Of a stretch of 64,000 bases of DNA, positions 52,280 to 61,361 are shown one piece after another. The notes beneath the pieces are model-generated. The model saw only the letters and a list, made by a program, of their open reading frames with translations. It was not told the DNA's origin and searched no databases. Source of the stretch: Saccharothrix sp. (GTDB taxonomy: Bacteria; Actinomycetota; Actinomycetes; Mycobacteriales; Pseudonocardiaceae). Position 1 is the stretch's first letter. Every line of letters begins with the position of its first letter. Where the stretch lies: NCBI RefSeq assembly GCF_031180885.1, contig NZ_JAPSLK010000016.1, forward strand, positions 94,217 through 158,216, written 5' to 3'. The position numbers were made by a program, and so were the translations under genes.

Positions 52280-53332
52280 CGCGCACGCATCCTGGACTCC
52301 TACATCCTCGTGTTCGCGGGCCTCCTGCTCACCGCGGGCAGCCTGTCCGACCGGTTCGGCCGCCGCCGGCTGCTGGTGGTCGGCCTGGTGCTGTTCGGGG
52401 CGGGCTCGCTGTTCGGGGCGTTGGCGTCCACGTCCGGGCTGCTCATCGCGGCCCGCGTCGGCATGGGTGTCGGCGGCGCGCTGATGATGCCGAGCATGTT
52501 GTCGATCCTGATCACCGTGTTCCACGAAGAAGAGCGCCGCAAGGCGATGGCGGTGTGGAGCGCGGTCGCGACGCTGGGGCTCATCGGCGGCCCGATCCTC
52601 GGCGGTCTGCTGGTCGACTGGTTCGGGTGGGGCGCGGTGTTCCTGGTCAACGTGCCGATCGTGGTCGTGTCGATCGCCGCGGCGGTGGCGTGGATGCCCG
52701 AGTCGCGCGGCCCGTGGCGCGAGCCCGACCCGTTGGGCGCGGTGCTGTCCGTGGTCGGCCTGACCGCCCTGATCTGGATGATCATCGAGCTGCCGAAGAA
52801 CGGTCTGGCGCACCCGGGCACGTTGGCCGCATTGGCCGTCGCGGTGCTGGGGCTGGGTGGGTTCGTGTGGTGGGAGTCGCGAGTCGCCTCGCCGATGGTG
52901 CCGCTGGGCCTGTTCCGCGACCGCAACATCAGCGGTGGCAGCCTGTCGCTGACCCTGGTGCAGATCGGCAACGGCGGTCTGCTGCTCGTGGTGACGCAGT
53001 ACCTCCAGTTCGTGCTCGACTACACGCCGATGCAGGCCGGCGCGGCGCTCGGCGTGGCCATCCTGGGCAGCGTCCTGTCCGGCGCGTACACGGCGGCGAT
53101 GCCGGAGTCGGCGCCCGAGGCCGCGCACCGGTCGATCCAGGACGCCTTCGCGGTGGCCGCGGCGACCGGTGACGCGGGCCTGGCGACGACCGCGCGGGAC
53201 GCCTTCACCTCGGCGATGTCGATCAGCTTCGTGGCGGCGGCGATCGGGGCCTTCGCGGGGGCGGTGCTGTCGCTGGTGATGATCCGCGACCGCAAGCGCG
53301 AGGCCGTTGAAGAGGAGTTGGTTGCGGCCTGA
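52280..53332 (+). pseudogene. MFS (DHA2/QacA-type) exporter, N-terminal and internal deletions
   Basis: The reading frame enters at RILDSYILVFAGLLLTAGSL (end of span 1 loop and span 2) without a plausible start codon or the DxxxVNVALP segment. Spans 2-8 follow (LSDRFGRRRLLVVGLVLFGA, GGALMMPSMLSILITVFHEE, IGGPILGGLLVDWFGW). After YTPMQAG the text jumps to AALGVAILGSVLSGAY near span 13, skipping about 150 residues. GTG 52310 could start a shortened product. Probably non-functional as an exporter. Confidence 0.72.
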
Positions 53333-53339
53333 CGAGGTG

Positions 53340-53369
53340 TGGGCGGCGTCACAGCGGTGGCGCCGCCCA
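53340..53369 (+). terminator. Hairpin after the MFS relic
   Basis: TGGGCGGCG (53340-53348) pairs with CGCCGCCCA (53361-53369), a 9-bp perfect stem with a 12-base loop, 8 bases after the MFS stop. Confidence 0.65.
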
Positions 53370-53439
53370 TCTGTCACAACCGCGGCACGGCCGGGGTCGT
53401 GGGGGTGAAGGACGAAGAACCTCGCGAAGGAGTTGCGCC

Positions 53440-53778
53440 ATGTCGACCGCCTACGTCGTCGCCACCATCCTCGGAGCTTTCCTGGCCGGCTTCTCGGCCG
53501 TGTCGGTCTTCGCCGGCGCCAAGTGGGTCGTCGAGCCGCTGGCCGCGTACGGCGTGCCGCGCTCGTGGTGGACCTGGTTGGGGGTCGCCAAGGCGCTGGG
53601 GGCGATCGGGCTGGTGGCGGGCCTGTTCGTGCCGGCCGTGGGGGTGGCCGCCGCGATTGGCCTGGTCCTCTACTTCACGGGTGCGGTGATCACGGTGTTG
53701 CGGGCGAAGTCGTACGGGCACGTCGCGTTTCCGTTGATCTACATGGCTCCTGCGGTCGCTGCTTTGATCCTGGTGTGA
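53440..53778 (+). CDS. DoxX-like family membrane protein
   Basis: A 112-residue protein with four membrane segments (VATILGAFLAGFSAVSVFAG, WTWLGVAKALGAIGLVAGLF, VGVAAAIGLVLYFTGAVITV and VAFPLIYMAPAVAALIL). The G-V-P-R-S-W-W/G-x-A-K-x-L-G pattern fits the DoxX_2/DoxX-like group, of unknown function. GAAGGAG lies seven bases before ATG 53440. It is flanked by terminator hairpins on both sides, so it is a single-gene unit. Confidence 0.85.
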   Translation: MSTAYVVATILGAFLAGFSAVSVFAGAKWVVEPLAAYGVPRSWWTWLGVAKALGAIGLVAGLFVPAVGVAAAIGLVLYFTGAVITVLRAKSYGHVAFPLIYMAPAVAALILV

Positions 53779-53784
53779 GTCGCA

Positions 53785-53815
53785 GCAAGGGGAGCGCCTT
53801 CTTGGCGCTCCCCTT
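53785..53815 (+). terminator. Terminator after the DoxX-like gene
   Basis: CAAGGGGAGCGCC (53785-53797) pairs with GGCGCTCCCCTTG (53803-53815), a perfect 13-bp stem with a 5-base loop, seven bases after the stop, followed by a short T-containing stretch. Confidence 0.85.
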
Positions 53816-53819
53816 GTCG

Positions 53820-54032
53820 TTGTGCGGTCAGCGGGATGCGTGGTTGCGGATGAGTTGCCACAGCTCGTCGTCCAGGGGCTGGCCCGAGTGCGGTCGACAG
53901 TGACAGCAGGCCGACAACAGGAGCGTCGTCGCGAACCCGTACGAGTCGGTCGACGCCGACCGCAACCAGGTGGTCGGCGGCGTGAGCCACGGCGTCGCCG
54001 CCGCATCAACCGCTGAGCGGAAGGGGACCGGC
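53820..54032. other. Remnant sequence between DoxX-like and WXG100 relic
   Basis: On the plus strand 53904-54032 reads VVANPYESVDADRNQVVGGV then SHGVAAASTAE without a start of its own, running into the WXG100 relic. On the minus strand QPLDDELWQLIRNHASR ends at 53828. Both look like gene ends, but neither is assigned. Confidence 0.35.
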
Positions 54033-54300
54033 ATGACCGAGATCAGGATGGTGTTCGACACCATCGCCGGCGCGGTGGGCCAGGTGCAGAGCACCGCGAG
54101 CCAGAACATGGACACGGCGGCGCAGCAGTTCCGCTACGTGCAGGACGCCGTGGGGTCGTACTTCACCGACGCGGCGGGCTCGGAGCTGGACACGACGCAG
54201 CAGATCTGGTCGAAGCACGCCGACCAGCACGACGTGTGCCGCGGAATTCGGTTGCCGGGCGGATCACGGGATCAACATCATGGCGGGCATGGAGATCTGA
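54033..54300 (+). pseudogene. WXG100 / ESAT-6-like protein, frameshifted
   Basis: It starts at ATG 54033, with AAGGGG seven bases upstream, and encodes MTEIRMVFDTIAGAVGQVQS then TASQNMDTAAQQFRYVQDAV, which matches helix 1 of ESX-secreted WXG100 proteins. The canonical W-x-G turn is not visible. Near 54234 the frame must shift for the natural end (AAEFGCRADHGINIMAGMEI and stop at 54298-54300). It appears to be a rearranged fusion of pieces of ESX substrates. Confidence 0.45.
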
Positions 54301-54389
54301 GCAGTGGGGTTCCGCGCCTGAGGGCGTGTTTTCGCAACGCGACGTGAGGTGTGCCGTCGCGTTCTCCTTCACTGCTTTGGAGTTTTCGC

Positions 54390-54953
54390 ATGTCCGAATC
54401 CGGTGTTGACCGGAAAGCGCTGTGGGTGGTTCGGGAGCTGGGGTTGCCGGCCATCGTCAAGCCCTGTGTGTCGTGCCGGTCGACGCGGCACCGCCCCACT
54501 GACAAGTTCCGGGTGAACGCGAGCGGGAAGCTGCTCGACGTGTGGATGCTGATCTCGTGCGAGGGGTGCGGTCGCACGTCGAAGATCCCGATCCACGAAC
54601 GCATCCACGTGCAGGCATTGGCGCATGAACGGCTGTTGATGTTCGAACGCAACGATCCGGCGATGGTGCGGCGCTTGCTCGTCGAAGAGCCGTTCGCGTT
54701 CCGGCTCGACTGGAGCGGGACGTGGGTGTTGGAGACGGACATGCCGTTCTACCAATTCGACGGGGACGCGGTGCCGCTGGAGGTCCTTGTCCGGTTCGAA
54801 CTTCCGGTGCCGGTTCGGGTGGAGCGGCTGGTCATGGCCGGGTTCGGGCTGAGTCGGGCGGTGGTGCGCGGGATGGTGGCGGACGGGCGGGTTCGGTTGC
54901 CGGTGGCGGTGGACGCGAAGGTGCATGAGGACTTCGGGTTCTTCGTCGGGTGA
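54390..54953 (+). CDS. DUF1062 family protein
   Basis: A 187-residue protein with two CxxC pairs (VKPCVSCRSTRHRPTDKFRV and LISCEGCGRTSKIPIHER), a likely zinc ribbon, and the following ERIHVQALAHERLLMFERND, as in DUF1062 proteins. The C-terminal part (RVERLVMAGFGLSRAVVRGM) resembles an S4-like RNA-binding helix pair. GGAG precedes ATG 54390 by seven bases. Function unknown; an RNA- or translation-linked role is only a guess. Intact within the decayed region. Confidence 0.82.
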   Translation: MSESGVDRKALWVVRELGLPAIVKPCVSCRSTRHRPTDKFRVNASGKLLDVWMLISCEGCGRTSKIPIHERIHVQALAHERLLMFERNDPAMVRRLLVEEPFAFRLDWSGTWVLETDMPFYQFDGDAVPLEVLVRFELPVPVRVERLVMAGFGLSRAVVRGMVADGRVRLPVAVDAKVHEDFGFFVG

Positions 54954-54955
54954 CG

Positions 54956-55180
54956 TCAGGGGTCGGTCACCAGGAAGGCCTGCTCGGGAGGTTCCACGAC
55001 GGCTGGGCTGCTGGGGAGGGCGCGGCCCAGGTCGGTTTCCAGTGGTGCCGTCGGGCGCGGCGGCGGATGACGGCCAGGAGGGCCACCAGCACGACGGCGG
55101 CCCCGGCCGTTGCGCGCCCCACTTGGCTGTGGTGCCGGTGGTTTGCAGCCAGGCGGCCTGGGCGAGAGCGGTCTGGTCGG
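54956..55180 (-). pseudogene. Membrane-anchor gene fragment, possibly mycosin C-terminus
   Basis: The minus strand encodes a membrane span and basic stop-transfer (GAAVVLVALLAVIRRRARRH then HWKPTW) in one frame. After a shift it continues LPSSPAVVEPPEQAFLVTDP to a stop at 54956. This looks like the C-terminal anchor of a type VII secretion protease (mycosin) or similar protein, but it is too short to be sure. It abuts the EccB fragment, which supports a secretion-locus origin. Confidence 0.3.
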
Positions 55181-55189
55181 GTGGTCACA

Positions 55190-55467
55190 CCGCATCGACG
55201 ACTACCCGGCGGTGGACACGGGCCTGGCGCTGAGCGCGCAGCCGTGGGCGCGGGTGGGCAGGTCGTGGCTGGACGTGCTGCCGGAGGGCGCGGCCATCGG
55301 CCCGATCGCGGTGCCCGGCGCGGGCGAGCCGTCGACCGCCGTGCCCGGCCGCGCGGACCTGCTGGTGGGCACCCTGCTGGTGGTCCGGACGTCCGGCGGC
55401 GGCACGCAGCACCACCTGGCGGGCCGCGACACGTTGCAACCGATCACCGAACTCCAGTACGCGGCAG
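55190..55467 (+). pseudogene. EccB (type VII secretion) internal fragment
   Basis: About 92 codons read like the periplasmic part of EccB: IDDYPAVDTGLALSAQPWAR, WLDVLPEGAAIGPIAVPGAG, VPGRADLLVGTLLVVRTSGG and LAGRDTLQPITELQY. EccB is an ATPase-associated core subunit of about 450-500 residues with an N-terminal membrane span. Both ends are missing. The right end joins the TetR relic on the other strand. Confidence 0.5.
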
Positions 55468-55796
55468 GAACCAGTCCGGGTTCTCCTTCAGGTCGACCAT
55501 GGACCAGTCGGTGACGACCTTCATCCGCTCCCGCAGCGTGCCCTCGGCGGCCAGGAACACCTGCGCCGGCCGTTCGGCGCGCTGGGTGGTGGTCTGCTCG
55601 TAGAGCGCGAAGAACAGGTCCTGCTTGTTCCGGAACTGCGAGTAGACCGCCCCGTGCGTGTCCCGGCCTCTTCCGCGATGTCGCCCACCGACGCGCTGGA
55701 GTAGCCCTTGCGCGCGAACACCCGGGCCGCCGAGTCCAGCAGCTCCACACGGGTCCGCGCGGCGCGCTCGGCGCGGGACTGTCGGTTCTGGGTCAC
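55466..55796 (-). pseudogene. TetR regulator, frameshifted and 3'-truncated
   Basis: GTG 55796 begins a normal TetR DNA-binding domain (SRAERAARTRVELLDSAARV, FARKGYSSASVGDIAEEAG). The frame then slips near 55665, and the next frame continues THGAVYSQFRNKQDLFFALY, EQTTTQRAERPAQVFLAAEG and SMVDLKENPDWFLP. The C-terminal half is cut off where the EccB fragment begins. It is divergent from the subtilisin gene. Confidence 0.65.
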
Positions 55797-55993
55797 TGCG
55801 TACGTCCCCGATCCGGATCGCGCTTGTAATGTGAACGACGGGCTCCACGATAGCCGGCCGCCACCCCGGACACCGAGTCACTGCGGTCGAGACCCCTGGA
55901 CTGTGAAAGTCCCGCCCCGACTGGCCCCTGTGCGCGTCACCGAAATTGGCGTAGACCAATTGTGACCACGCACAGACCTTGGAGCGCAACGAG

Positions 55994-58900
55994 ATGAGAC
56001 GCCTCACCCTCGTGGTGGCCGCCTGCCTGCTGGGCGCGTCGACCACCACCGCCCAAGCCCACCCCCGTCCCTCCACACCGGACACCACCATCCCGCTCGT
56101 CACCGGCGACGAGGTGGTGGTGCACGAGGTGGCCGGTCGGGACGTGTACGTGCCGCGCGCCGGCAAGGGCCGCGAGCACATCCGGTTCGCGCAGTACGAA
56201 CTGCCCGGCCGCCACCTCGTCGTCCCGTCCGACGCGGTCGCCGCCGTCGCCGCCGGCACCGTGGACGAGCACCTTTTCGACGTGGACGCTCTCGCAAAAA
56301 TCGGGGGCGAACTTCCACTCATCGTCCAACACCGCACATCCGACCTCACCCTGCGCAGCCTGTCCGGCGCGGCCCTGCGGGTCGACCGGGCGGAGGCGGC
56401 GCGGCTGTGGGCGGCCCGCCTGCCCGCCCAGAAGCTGTGGCTGGACCGCGAGGTCCAGGTCACGTTGGACCGCAGCATGCCCCAGATCGGCGTGCCCGAG
56501 GTGTGGGCGGGCGGCCTCACCGGCCGGGGCGTCAAGGTGGCCGTGCTGGACACCGGGATCGACGCCGACCACCCCGACCTCGCGGTCGCCGACGCCCAGG
56601 ATTTCACCGGCAGCGGCGCCGACGACCGCCACGGCCACGGCACGCACGTCGCCTCCACCATCGCGGGCGCGGGCGACACCCGCTACCGGGGCGGCGCGCC
56701 CGGTGCCACCCTGCTGTCGGGCAAGGTGCTGGACGACAGCGGCACCGGTTACCTGTCGTGGGTCGTGGCGGGAATGGAGTGGGCGACGGCGCAGGGCGCG
56801 CAGGTCGTCAACCTGAGCCTGGGCACCAATGCGCCCAGCGCCGGCGACGACGTGATGTCCCTGGCCGTCGACCGGCTGACCAAGGAGACCGGGGCGTTGT
56901 TCGTCGTGGCGGCCGGCAACAACCCCGCCGTCATCGGGTCACCCGCCGCCGCGAGCGAGGCGTTGACCGTCGGCGCGGTGGACCGGCAGGACGTCGTCGC
57001 CGACTTCTCGGCCCGTGGTCCCCGAGCTTTGGACGGCCTGCTCAAACCGGAGATCACCGCGCCGGGCGTGGGCATCACCGCCGCACGCGCCAAGGACACC
57101 GCGATGGGCACGCCGGTGGACGACCGCTACACCACCGCGTCCGGCACGTCCATGGCCACACCGCACGTGGCCGCCGTCGCCGCACTGCTCGCCGAGCACC
57201 GCCCCGACTGGCGCGCACCGGACCTGAAGTCGGCCTTGATGAGCACGGCCAAGGCGTTGCCCGGCGCAACGGTCTACGACCAGGGCGCGGGCCGGGTCGA
57301 CGCGGCCGCTTTGTTACGCCAACCCGTCCACGCAAGCCCCGGCGTCCTCAACTTCGGCCAAGTCCACGAGGGCCGCCCAACCCGCGAAGTCACCTTCCAC
57401 AACACCGGACCTCGCCCGATCACCCTCAAGGCCAACGCCCCCAACCTGTTCACCACAAACCCCGAGATCTTCATCCCACCCCGCTCAACCACCACAGCCA
57501 CCATCCGCGCCGACATCGACGGCTCCGTCCATCCCGGCCCATACAGCGGGTGGCTGACCGCGTCTTCTGTGGACGGATCACTCCTAAGCATCCCGATCGC
57601 GTTCACCAAAGAGGCAGTGCCGCACCGCAACATGACGATCAAAGCGTTGGACAGCAACGGGAACCCGTTCACCGCCTACCCGTTGTGCGTCAACCTGGAC
57701 ACCGGCGAGCGCTGCCGGTTCGCCCACCGCGAGGACAGCACGCTCCGCACCAGGGTCCCGGTGGGCCGGTACCTGGTGGCCGCCAACGTCTTCGAGCAGG
57801 ACCGGGTCTCGGCGCTGGTCCACCCCGGCCTCGACCTCCGCGACGACACCGAGGTCACCCTCGACGCCCGCACCGCCAAGCAGTCCTCCGTCACGCTCGA
57901 CCGCCCCGTCACCGACCAGGGCGCCATGCTCACCGTCGCCTGCGACACCCCGGCGGGGAAGGTGATGTTCGGCGCGACCACCGCCCGCACACCGGACCTC
58001 CACATCACCCCGACCGCAGGCGATCCCCGCTGTCGCAGCACTTTCGGGACCGTCCACCAGTCCGAAAAGGACAGTTATCACCTGGTCTTCCGCCACCCCG
58101 GCGCGATCCCCGACCCGACCTGGCGGCCGAAAGACCTCGCCACCGTCGAAGTGCGCCACGCCGCGCAGGGCAAGCGCCCGCAGCACGTCGTGAAGAGCAC
58201 CGCCCCGATCGTGGACGGCTGGTTCGCCGTCCCGTGGAACACCACCACCCTCCCGCAACCCACCACCCGCACCGAACACCGCTCGCCCGGCCCGTGGACC
58301 TGGTACACCTACGCGAACTCCTTCACGGGCGACACCTTCCTGTCCCAACAACTCGCGTACACCACCCACGACAAGCCCGGCCGAACCGCGGAACGCTGGA
58401 ACGCCGCCGTCTTCGGCCCGAGCCTCGCCCCGGTGGACAGCGCCGCCTACCGCTACGGCGACACGATGTTCTTCCAGATCCCCCTCTACGGCGACCAGAA
58501 CCCCGACCACGCCGGGTTCGTGCCGGAGATGACGGGCACGGTCGGCCTCTACCGCGACCACGACCTGATCGCACCCGGCTCCCTCCCGTACGGCAACGTC
58601 AGCGCGTGGGCGCAGGCGCCGCCCGACCCGGGCCGCTACCGCCTGGTCGTGGACGCGGAGCAGAAGACGAACCCGCTGTCGACGCGGATCACCGCCGAGT
58701 GGGTCTTCCACTCCGCCCACACCACCGACCAACTCCCACTGCCGCTCCGCGTGATCCGCTTCGCCCCACCGGTCGACGACCACAACACCGCCCCACGGGG
58801 CCGCGAGGTGCGCGTGCCCCTCACCGTCCAAGGCACCGGAGCGCCCGTCATGGGCATCTCCGCCTTCGCCTCCTACGACGAGGGCGGCACCTGGCACCCC

Positions 58901-59047
58901 GTCCACCTCCTGCCGACCGAACACGCTTGGGAGGCCGTTCTGAACCACCCGGCGGACGCGCGCACGGTGTCCCTGCGCGCCACGGCCACCGACGCCCACG
59001 ACAACAGCGTGAGCCAGACGATCCTGCGTGCCTACGACTTGGAGTAA
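55994..59047 (+). CDS. Secreted subtilisin-like S8 peptidase, large
   Basis: A 1017-residue secreted serine protease. The signal peptide ends near ASTTTAQA. A propeptide follows, then the catalytic domain with Asp186 in VAVLDTGIDADHPDL, His215 in HGHGTHVAS and Ser386 in SGTSMATPHVAAVAAL; the oxyanion region is FVVAAGNNPAVIG. The 600-residue C-terminal part contains beta-sandwich domains (LNFGQVHEGRPTREVTFHNT), as in other large actinomycete S8 peptidases. GGAG nine bases upstream supports ATG 55994. It acts outside the cell in protein degradation. Confidence 0.92.
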   Translation: MRRLTLVVAACLLGASTTTAQAHPRPSTPDTTIPLVTGDEVVVHEVAGRDVYVPRAGKGREHIRFAQYELPGRHLVVPSDAVAAVAAGTVDEHLFDVDALAKIGGELPLIVQHRTSDLTLRSLSGAALRVDRAEAARLWAARLPAQKLWLDREVQVTLDRSMPQIGVPEVWAGGLTGRGVKVAVLDTGIDADHPDLAVADAQDFTGSGADDRHGHGTHVASTIAGAGDTRYRGGAPGATLLSGKVLDDSGTGYLSWVVAGMEWATAQGAQVVNLSLGTNAPSAGDDVMSLAVDRLTKETGALFVVAAGNNPAVIGSPAAASEALTVGAVDRQDVVADFSARGPRALDGLLKPEITAPGVGITAARAKDTAMGTPVDDRYTTASGTSMATPHVAAVAALLAEHRPDWRAPDLKSALMSTAKALPGATVYDQGAGRVDAAALLRQPVHASPGVLNFGQVHEGRPTREVTFHNTGPRPITLKANAPNLFTTNPEIFIPPRSTTTATIRADIDGSVHPGPYSGWLTASSVDGSLLSIPIAFTKEAVPHRNMTIKALDSNGNPFTAYPLCVNLDTGERCRFAHREDSTLRTRVPVGRYLVAANVFEQDRVSALVHPGLDLRDDTEVTLDARTAKQSSVTLDRPVTDQGAMLTVACDTPAGKVMFGATTARTPDLHITPTAGDPRCRSTFGTVHQSEKDSYHLVFRHPGAIPDPTWRPKDLATVEVRHAAQGKRPQHVVKSTAPIVDGWFAVPWNTTTLPQPTTRTEHRSPGPWTWYTYANSFTGDTFLSQQLAYTTHDKPGRTAERWNAAVFGPSLAPVDSAAYRYGDTMFFQIPLYGDQNPDHAGFVPEMTGTVGLYRDHDLIAPGSLPYGNVSAWAQAPPDPGRYRLVVDAEQKTNPLSTRITAEWVFHSAHTTDQLPLPLRVIRFAPPVDDHNTAPRGREVRVPLTVQGTGAPVMGISAFASYDEGGTWHPVHLLPTEHAWEAVLNHPADARTVSLRATATDAHDNSVSQTILRAYDLE

Positions 59048-59175
59048 CAGGAAAATCGCGGTGGACGGCCGGCCGGAACCGGTCGTCCACCGGATCGGTC
59101 CAGAGGGGCGGGTCACCCTGTGTCCGTGAAACTTCAAGGGTCTCCGCCGGCCGCGCCCGGCGTTATGGTGTCTGG

Positions 59176-60363
59176 ATGGTCGCCACGACGTCGACGATGT
59201 CGCCGCTGCCACCCGAGCTGAACGAGATCGTGCGCGGTCAGCTTGGCCGGCTGCCCCAGCTCGCGGACGAGTTGGCCCGCCTGCTGAGCGAAAAAGAGGA
59301 GTTCTACCGGAGGCTGGAGCACAGCTCGCCGCACGAGCTGCGCAAGGTCTGCGAGGTGAACCTGGGGCGGGCCTTCCGCGCCTTCCTGGAAGCGCGCGAG
59401 GTCGACGTGGAGACCGCCCGCAAGACCGGGCGGGCACAGGCGCGGCTCGGCATCCCGATCTCGGCGGCGCTGCGGGCGTTCCGGATCGCGGGCACGTTCG
59501 CCTACGAGCGGATGCTGGAGCACGCCGTGGGGCCGCGCCAGCTCACGCCCGAGCAGCTGCTGTCGGCCAGTGCGACCGTCTGGCACATCATCGACTCGTT
59601 CTCGGACGTCATCGCCGAGGCCTACACGGAGGTCGCGACCGACTCCGCCCGGTACGACAACAAGGCCCGCCTCGCGCTCATCGACGGGCTGCTGGACGGC
59701 CGGTTCACCCGGCCGGAGGAATTCGAGGACGCCGCACGCGTGCTCCGGCTCCCCCCGGAAGGCCCTTTCGTGGTCGTCTACGCCGAGCCCAAGCCGGACG
59801 ACGACCGGGGCCTGTCCGGGCTCGTGGACCCCCGCTCGCGGGCGGTGTGGCGGCGGACGACGGACGGCGAGGTCGGCGTGGTGCCGGTGGAGCGCTCGGC
59901 GGACCTGCGCGCGCTGCGCCAAGCCCTGGACGCCGTCGCGCTGCCGGTCGGCGTGAGCCCGGCCGTGGCCGGTCTGCGGCTGCTGCCCGCGGCGCTGCGC
60001 CGGGCCCGCATCGCGCGGGCGTGCCTGGCGCCGGGGGAGACCGGGGCCGTCGGCTTCGGCGACCGGCCGGTCACCACGATGGTCGCCGGCGCGCCCAAGC
60101 TGGCCCGCGAGCTGGCCAAGGAGGTGCTCAAGGACCTCCTCGCGCTGCCCGAGGCCGAGCGGGAGCCGTTGCTGCGGACGATGCAGGTGTGGTTCGCCGA
60201 GCACGGGTCCGCGCGGGACGCGGCCGAGCGGCTGTTCGTGCACCCGAACACCGTCCGTTACCGCATCCGGCGGGTGCAGGAACTCACGGGACGCGACCTC
60301 ACCGATCCGCGCGGTATTTCCGAGCTGTACCTGGCGGTGGAGAGCGTCCGGCTGGAGCCCTGA
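59176..60363 (+). CDS. PucR/CdaR family HTH transcriptional regulator
   Basis: A 395-residue regulator with an N-terminal RsbT/GGDEF-like sensing region (ARKTGRAQARLGIPISAALR and AFRIAGTFAYERMLEHAV) and a C-terminal PucR HTH (MQVWFAEHGSARDAAERLFV, HPNTVRYRIRRVQELTGRDL). Members regulate nitrogen, sugar-acid or morphological genes. TATGGT (59164-59169) lies six bases before ATG 59176 with no ribosome site, so leaderless. No obvious partner gene; the 242 bases after it contain only the presumed promoter of the glycosyltransferase operon. Confidence 0.9.
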   Translation: MVATTSTMSPLPPELNEIVRGQLGRLPQLADELARLLSEKEEFYRRLEHSSPHELRKVCEVNLGRAFRAFLEAREVDVETARKTGRAQARLGIPISAALRAFRIAGTFAYERMLEHAVGPRQLTPEQLLSASATVWHIIDSFSDVIAEAYTEVATDSARYDNKARLALIDGLLDGRFTRPEEFEDAARVLRLPPEGPFVVVYAEPKPDDDRGLSGLVDPRSRAVWRRTTDGEVGVVPVERSADLRALRQALDAVALPVGVSPAVAGLRLLPAALRRARIARACLAPGETGAVGFGDRPVTTMVAGAPKLARELAKEVLKDLLALPEAEREPLLRTMQVWFAEHGSARDAAERLFVHPNTVRYRIRRVQELTGRDLTDPRGISELYLAVESVRLEP

Positions 60364-60605
60364 GCCGAACCCCTGTCTCCGCGCACAAAGCCGGGAGCGC
60401 CGGTTATCCCCGGGGACAATGTTGGTTGTTCCACTGGACCGTTCGTACGCACCGCAAACCCGCTGAACGGCCTGTGACGCGCCTCGCAGCGGGTGTTCCG
60501 CCGGCTCTGTGGCTCCGATCACATTTTTCCCGGTGACTCGCGGGTTTTACCGTTGAGTAACTTCCGGGCGGTGTGACCTGCGTCTCAGTGTTGAGGAGCT
60601 AGCCG

Positions 60606-61361
60606 ATGCGCCATGTGGGCCTCGAACTGTCCGTCGTGGTGCCCGTCTACAACGAGGAACGGCGTCTCGGCGCCAGCCTGGTCGGCCTGGCCATCGCGCT
60701 GGCCGGGATCGCGGCGGAGATCGTCGTGGTCGACAACGCGAGCACGGACGGGACGGTGGACGTCGTCCGGGAGAACTCCCGGCCGGCGGTGCCCGTGCGG
60801 CTCGTGCACTGCCCGGACCGCGGCAAGGGCGCCGCGGTCCGGGCCGGTGTGCTGGCCGCGCGCGGCCGGTTCGTCGGGTTCTGCGACGCCGACCTGGCGG
60901 CCGGGGTGGACGCCGTGCCGGACGTGCTGCGCCGGCTGCGGCGGGGCGTCGAGGTGGTCGTGGGATCGCGGGCGCACCCGGGGTCCGACGTGCGGGCCCG
61001 GCACAGCGTGCTGCGGCAGGTCGGAGCGTGGGCGTTCCGCCGGGCGGTGTCCTCGATCGTGCCCGGCATCGGCGACACCCAGTGCGGCTTCAAGTTCTTC
61101 ACCGCCGAGGTGGCGCACGCGGTCTTCGAACCCCTGCGCACCGCCGGCTTCAGCTTCGACGTGGAGGTCCTGGCCCGTGCCCAGCGCCTGGGCGCGGTGA
61201 TCGAGGAGGTCCCGGTCCGCTGGATCGACGTCCCCGGCTCCACGTTCGCACCCCTGCGCCACGGCCTGCGCAGCTTCACCGACCTGCGCCGCGTCCGCGA
61301 AGCCCTGGCCGGTGAGCCGCGCCCCGCGTGGCACCCCACCCCGATCGCGGAGGCCGCGTAG
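60606..61361 (+). CDS. GT2 family glycosyltransferase (dolichol/polyprenyl-phosphate sugar synthase-like)
   Basis: A 251-residue GT-A enzyme: LSVVVPVYNEERRLGASL, IVVVDNASTDGTVDVVRE, PDRGKGAAVRAGVLAARGRF, FCDADLAAGVD (DxD-like) and GDTQCGFKFFTAEVAHAVFE, the hallmark of dolichyl-phosphate beta-glucosyltransferase-like proteins. It lacks C-terminal membrane spans. It likely loads a sugar onto polyprenyl phosphate for surface glycans. GAGGAG lies seven bases before ATG 60606. The next gene starts immediately after its stop. Confidence 0.9.
   Translation: MRHVGLELSVVVPVYNEERRLGASLVGLAIALAGIAAEIVVVDNASTDGTVDVVRENSRPAVPVRLVHCPDRGKGAAVRAGVLAARGRFVGFCDADLAAGVDAVPDVLRRLRRGVEVVVGSRAHPGSDVRARHSVLRQVGAWAFRRAVSSIVPGIGDTQCGFKFFTAEVAHAVFEPLRTAGFSFDVEVLARAQRLGAVIEEVPVRWIDVPGSTFAPLRHGLRSFTDLRRVREALAGEPRPAWHPTPIAEAA

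Noticed and set aside
53785..53815. CebR-like GGGAGCGCC...GGCGCTCCC sequence
   Set aside because: The arms are separated by five bases and form a terminator stem just after a stop codon, unlike the uninterrupted CebR palindrome.
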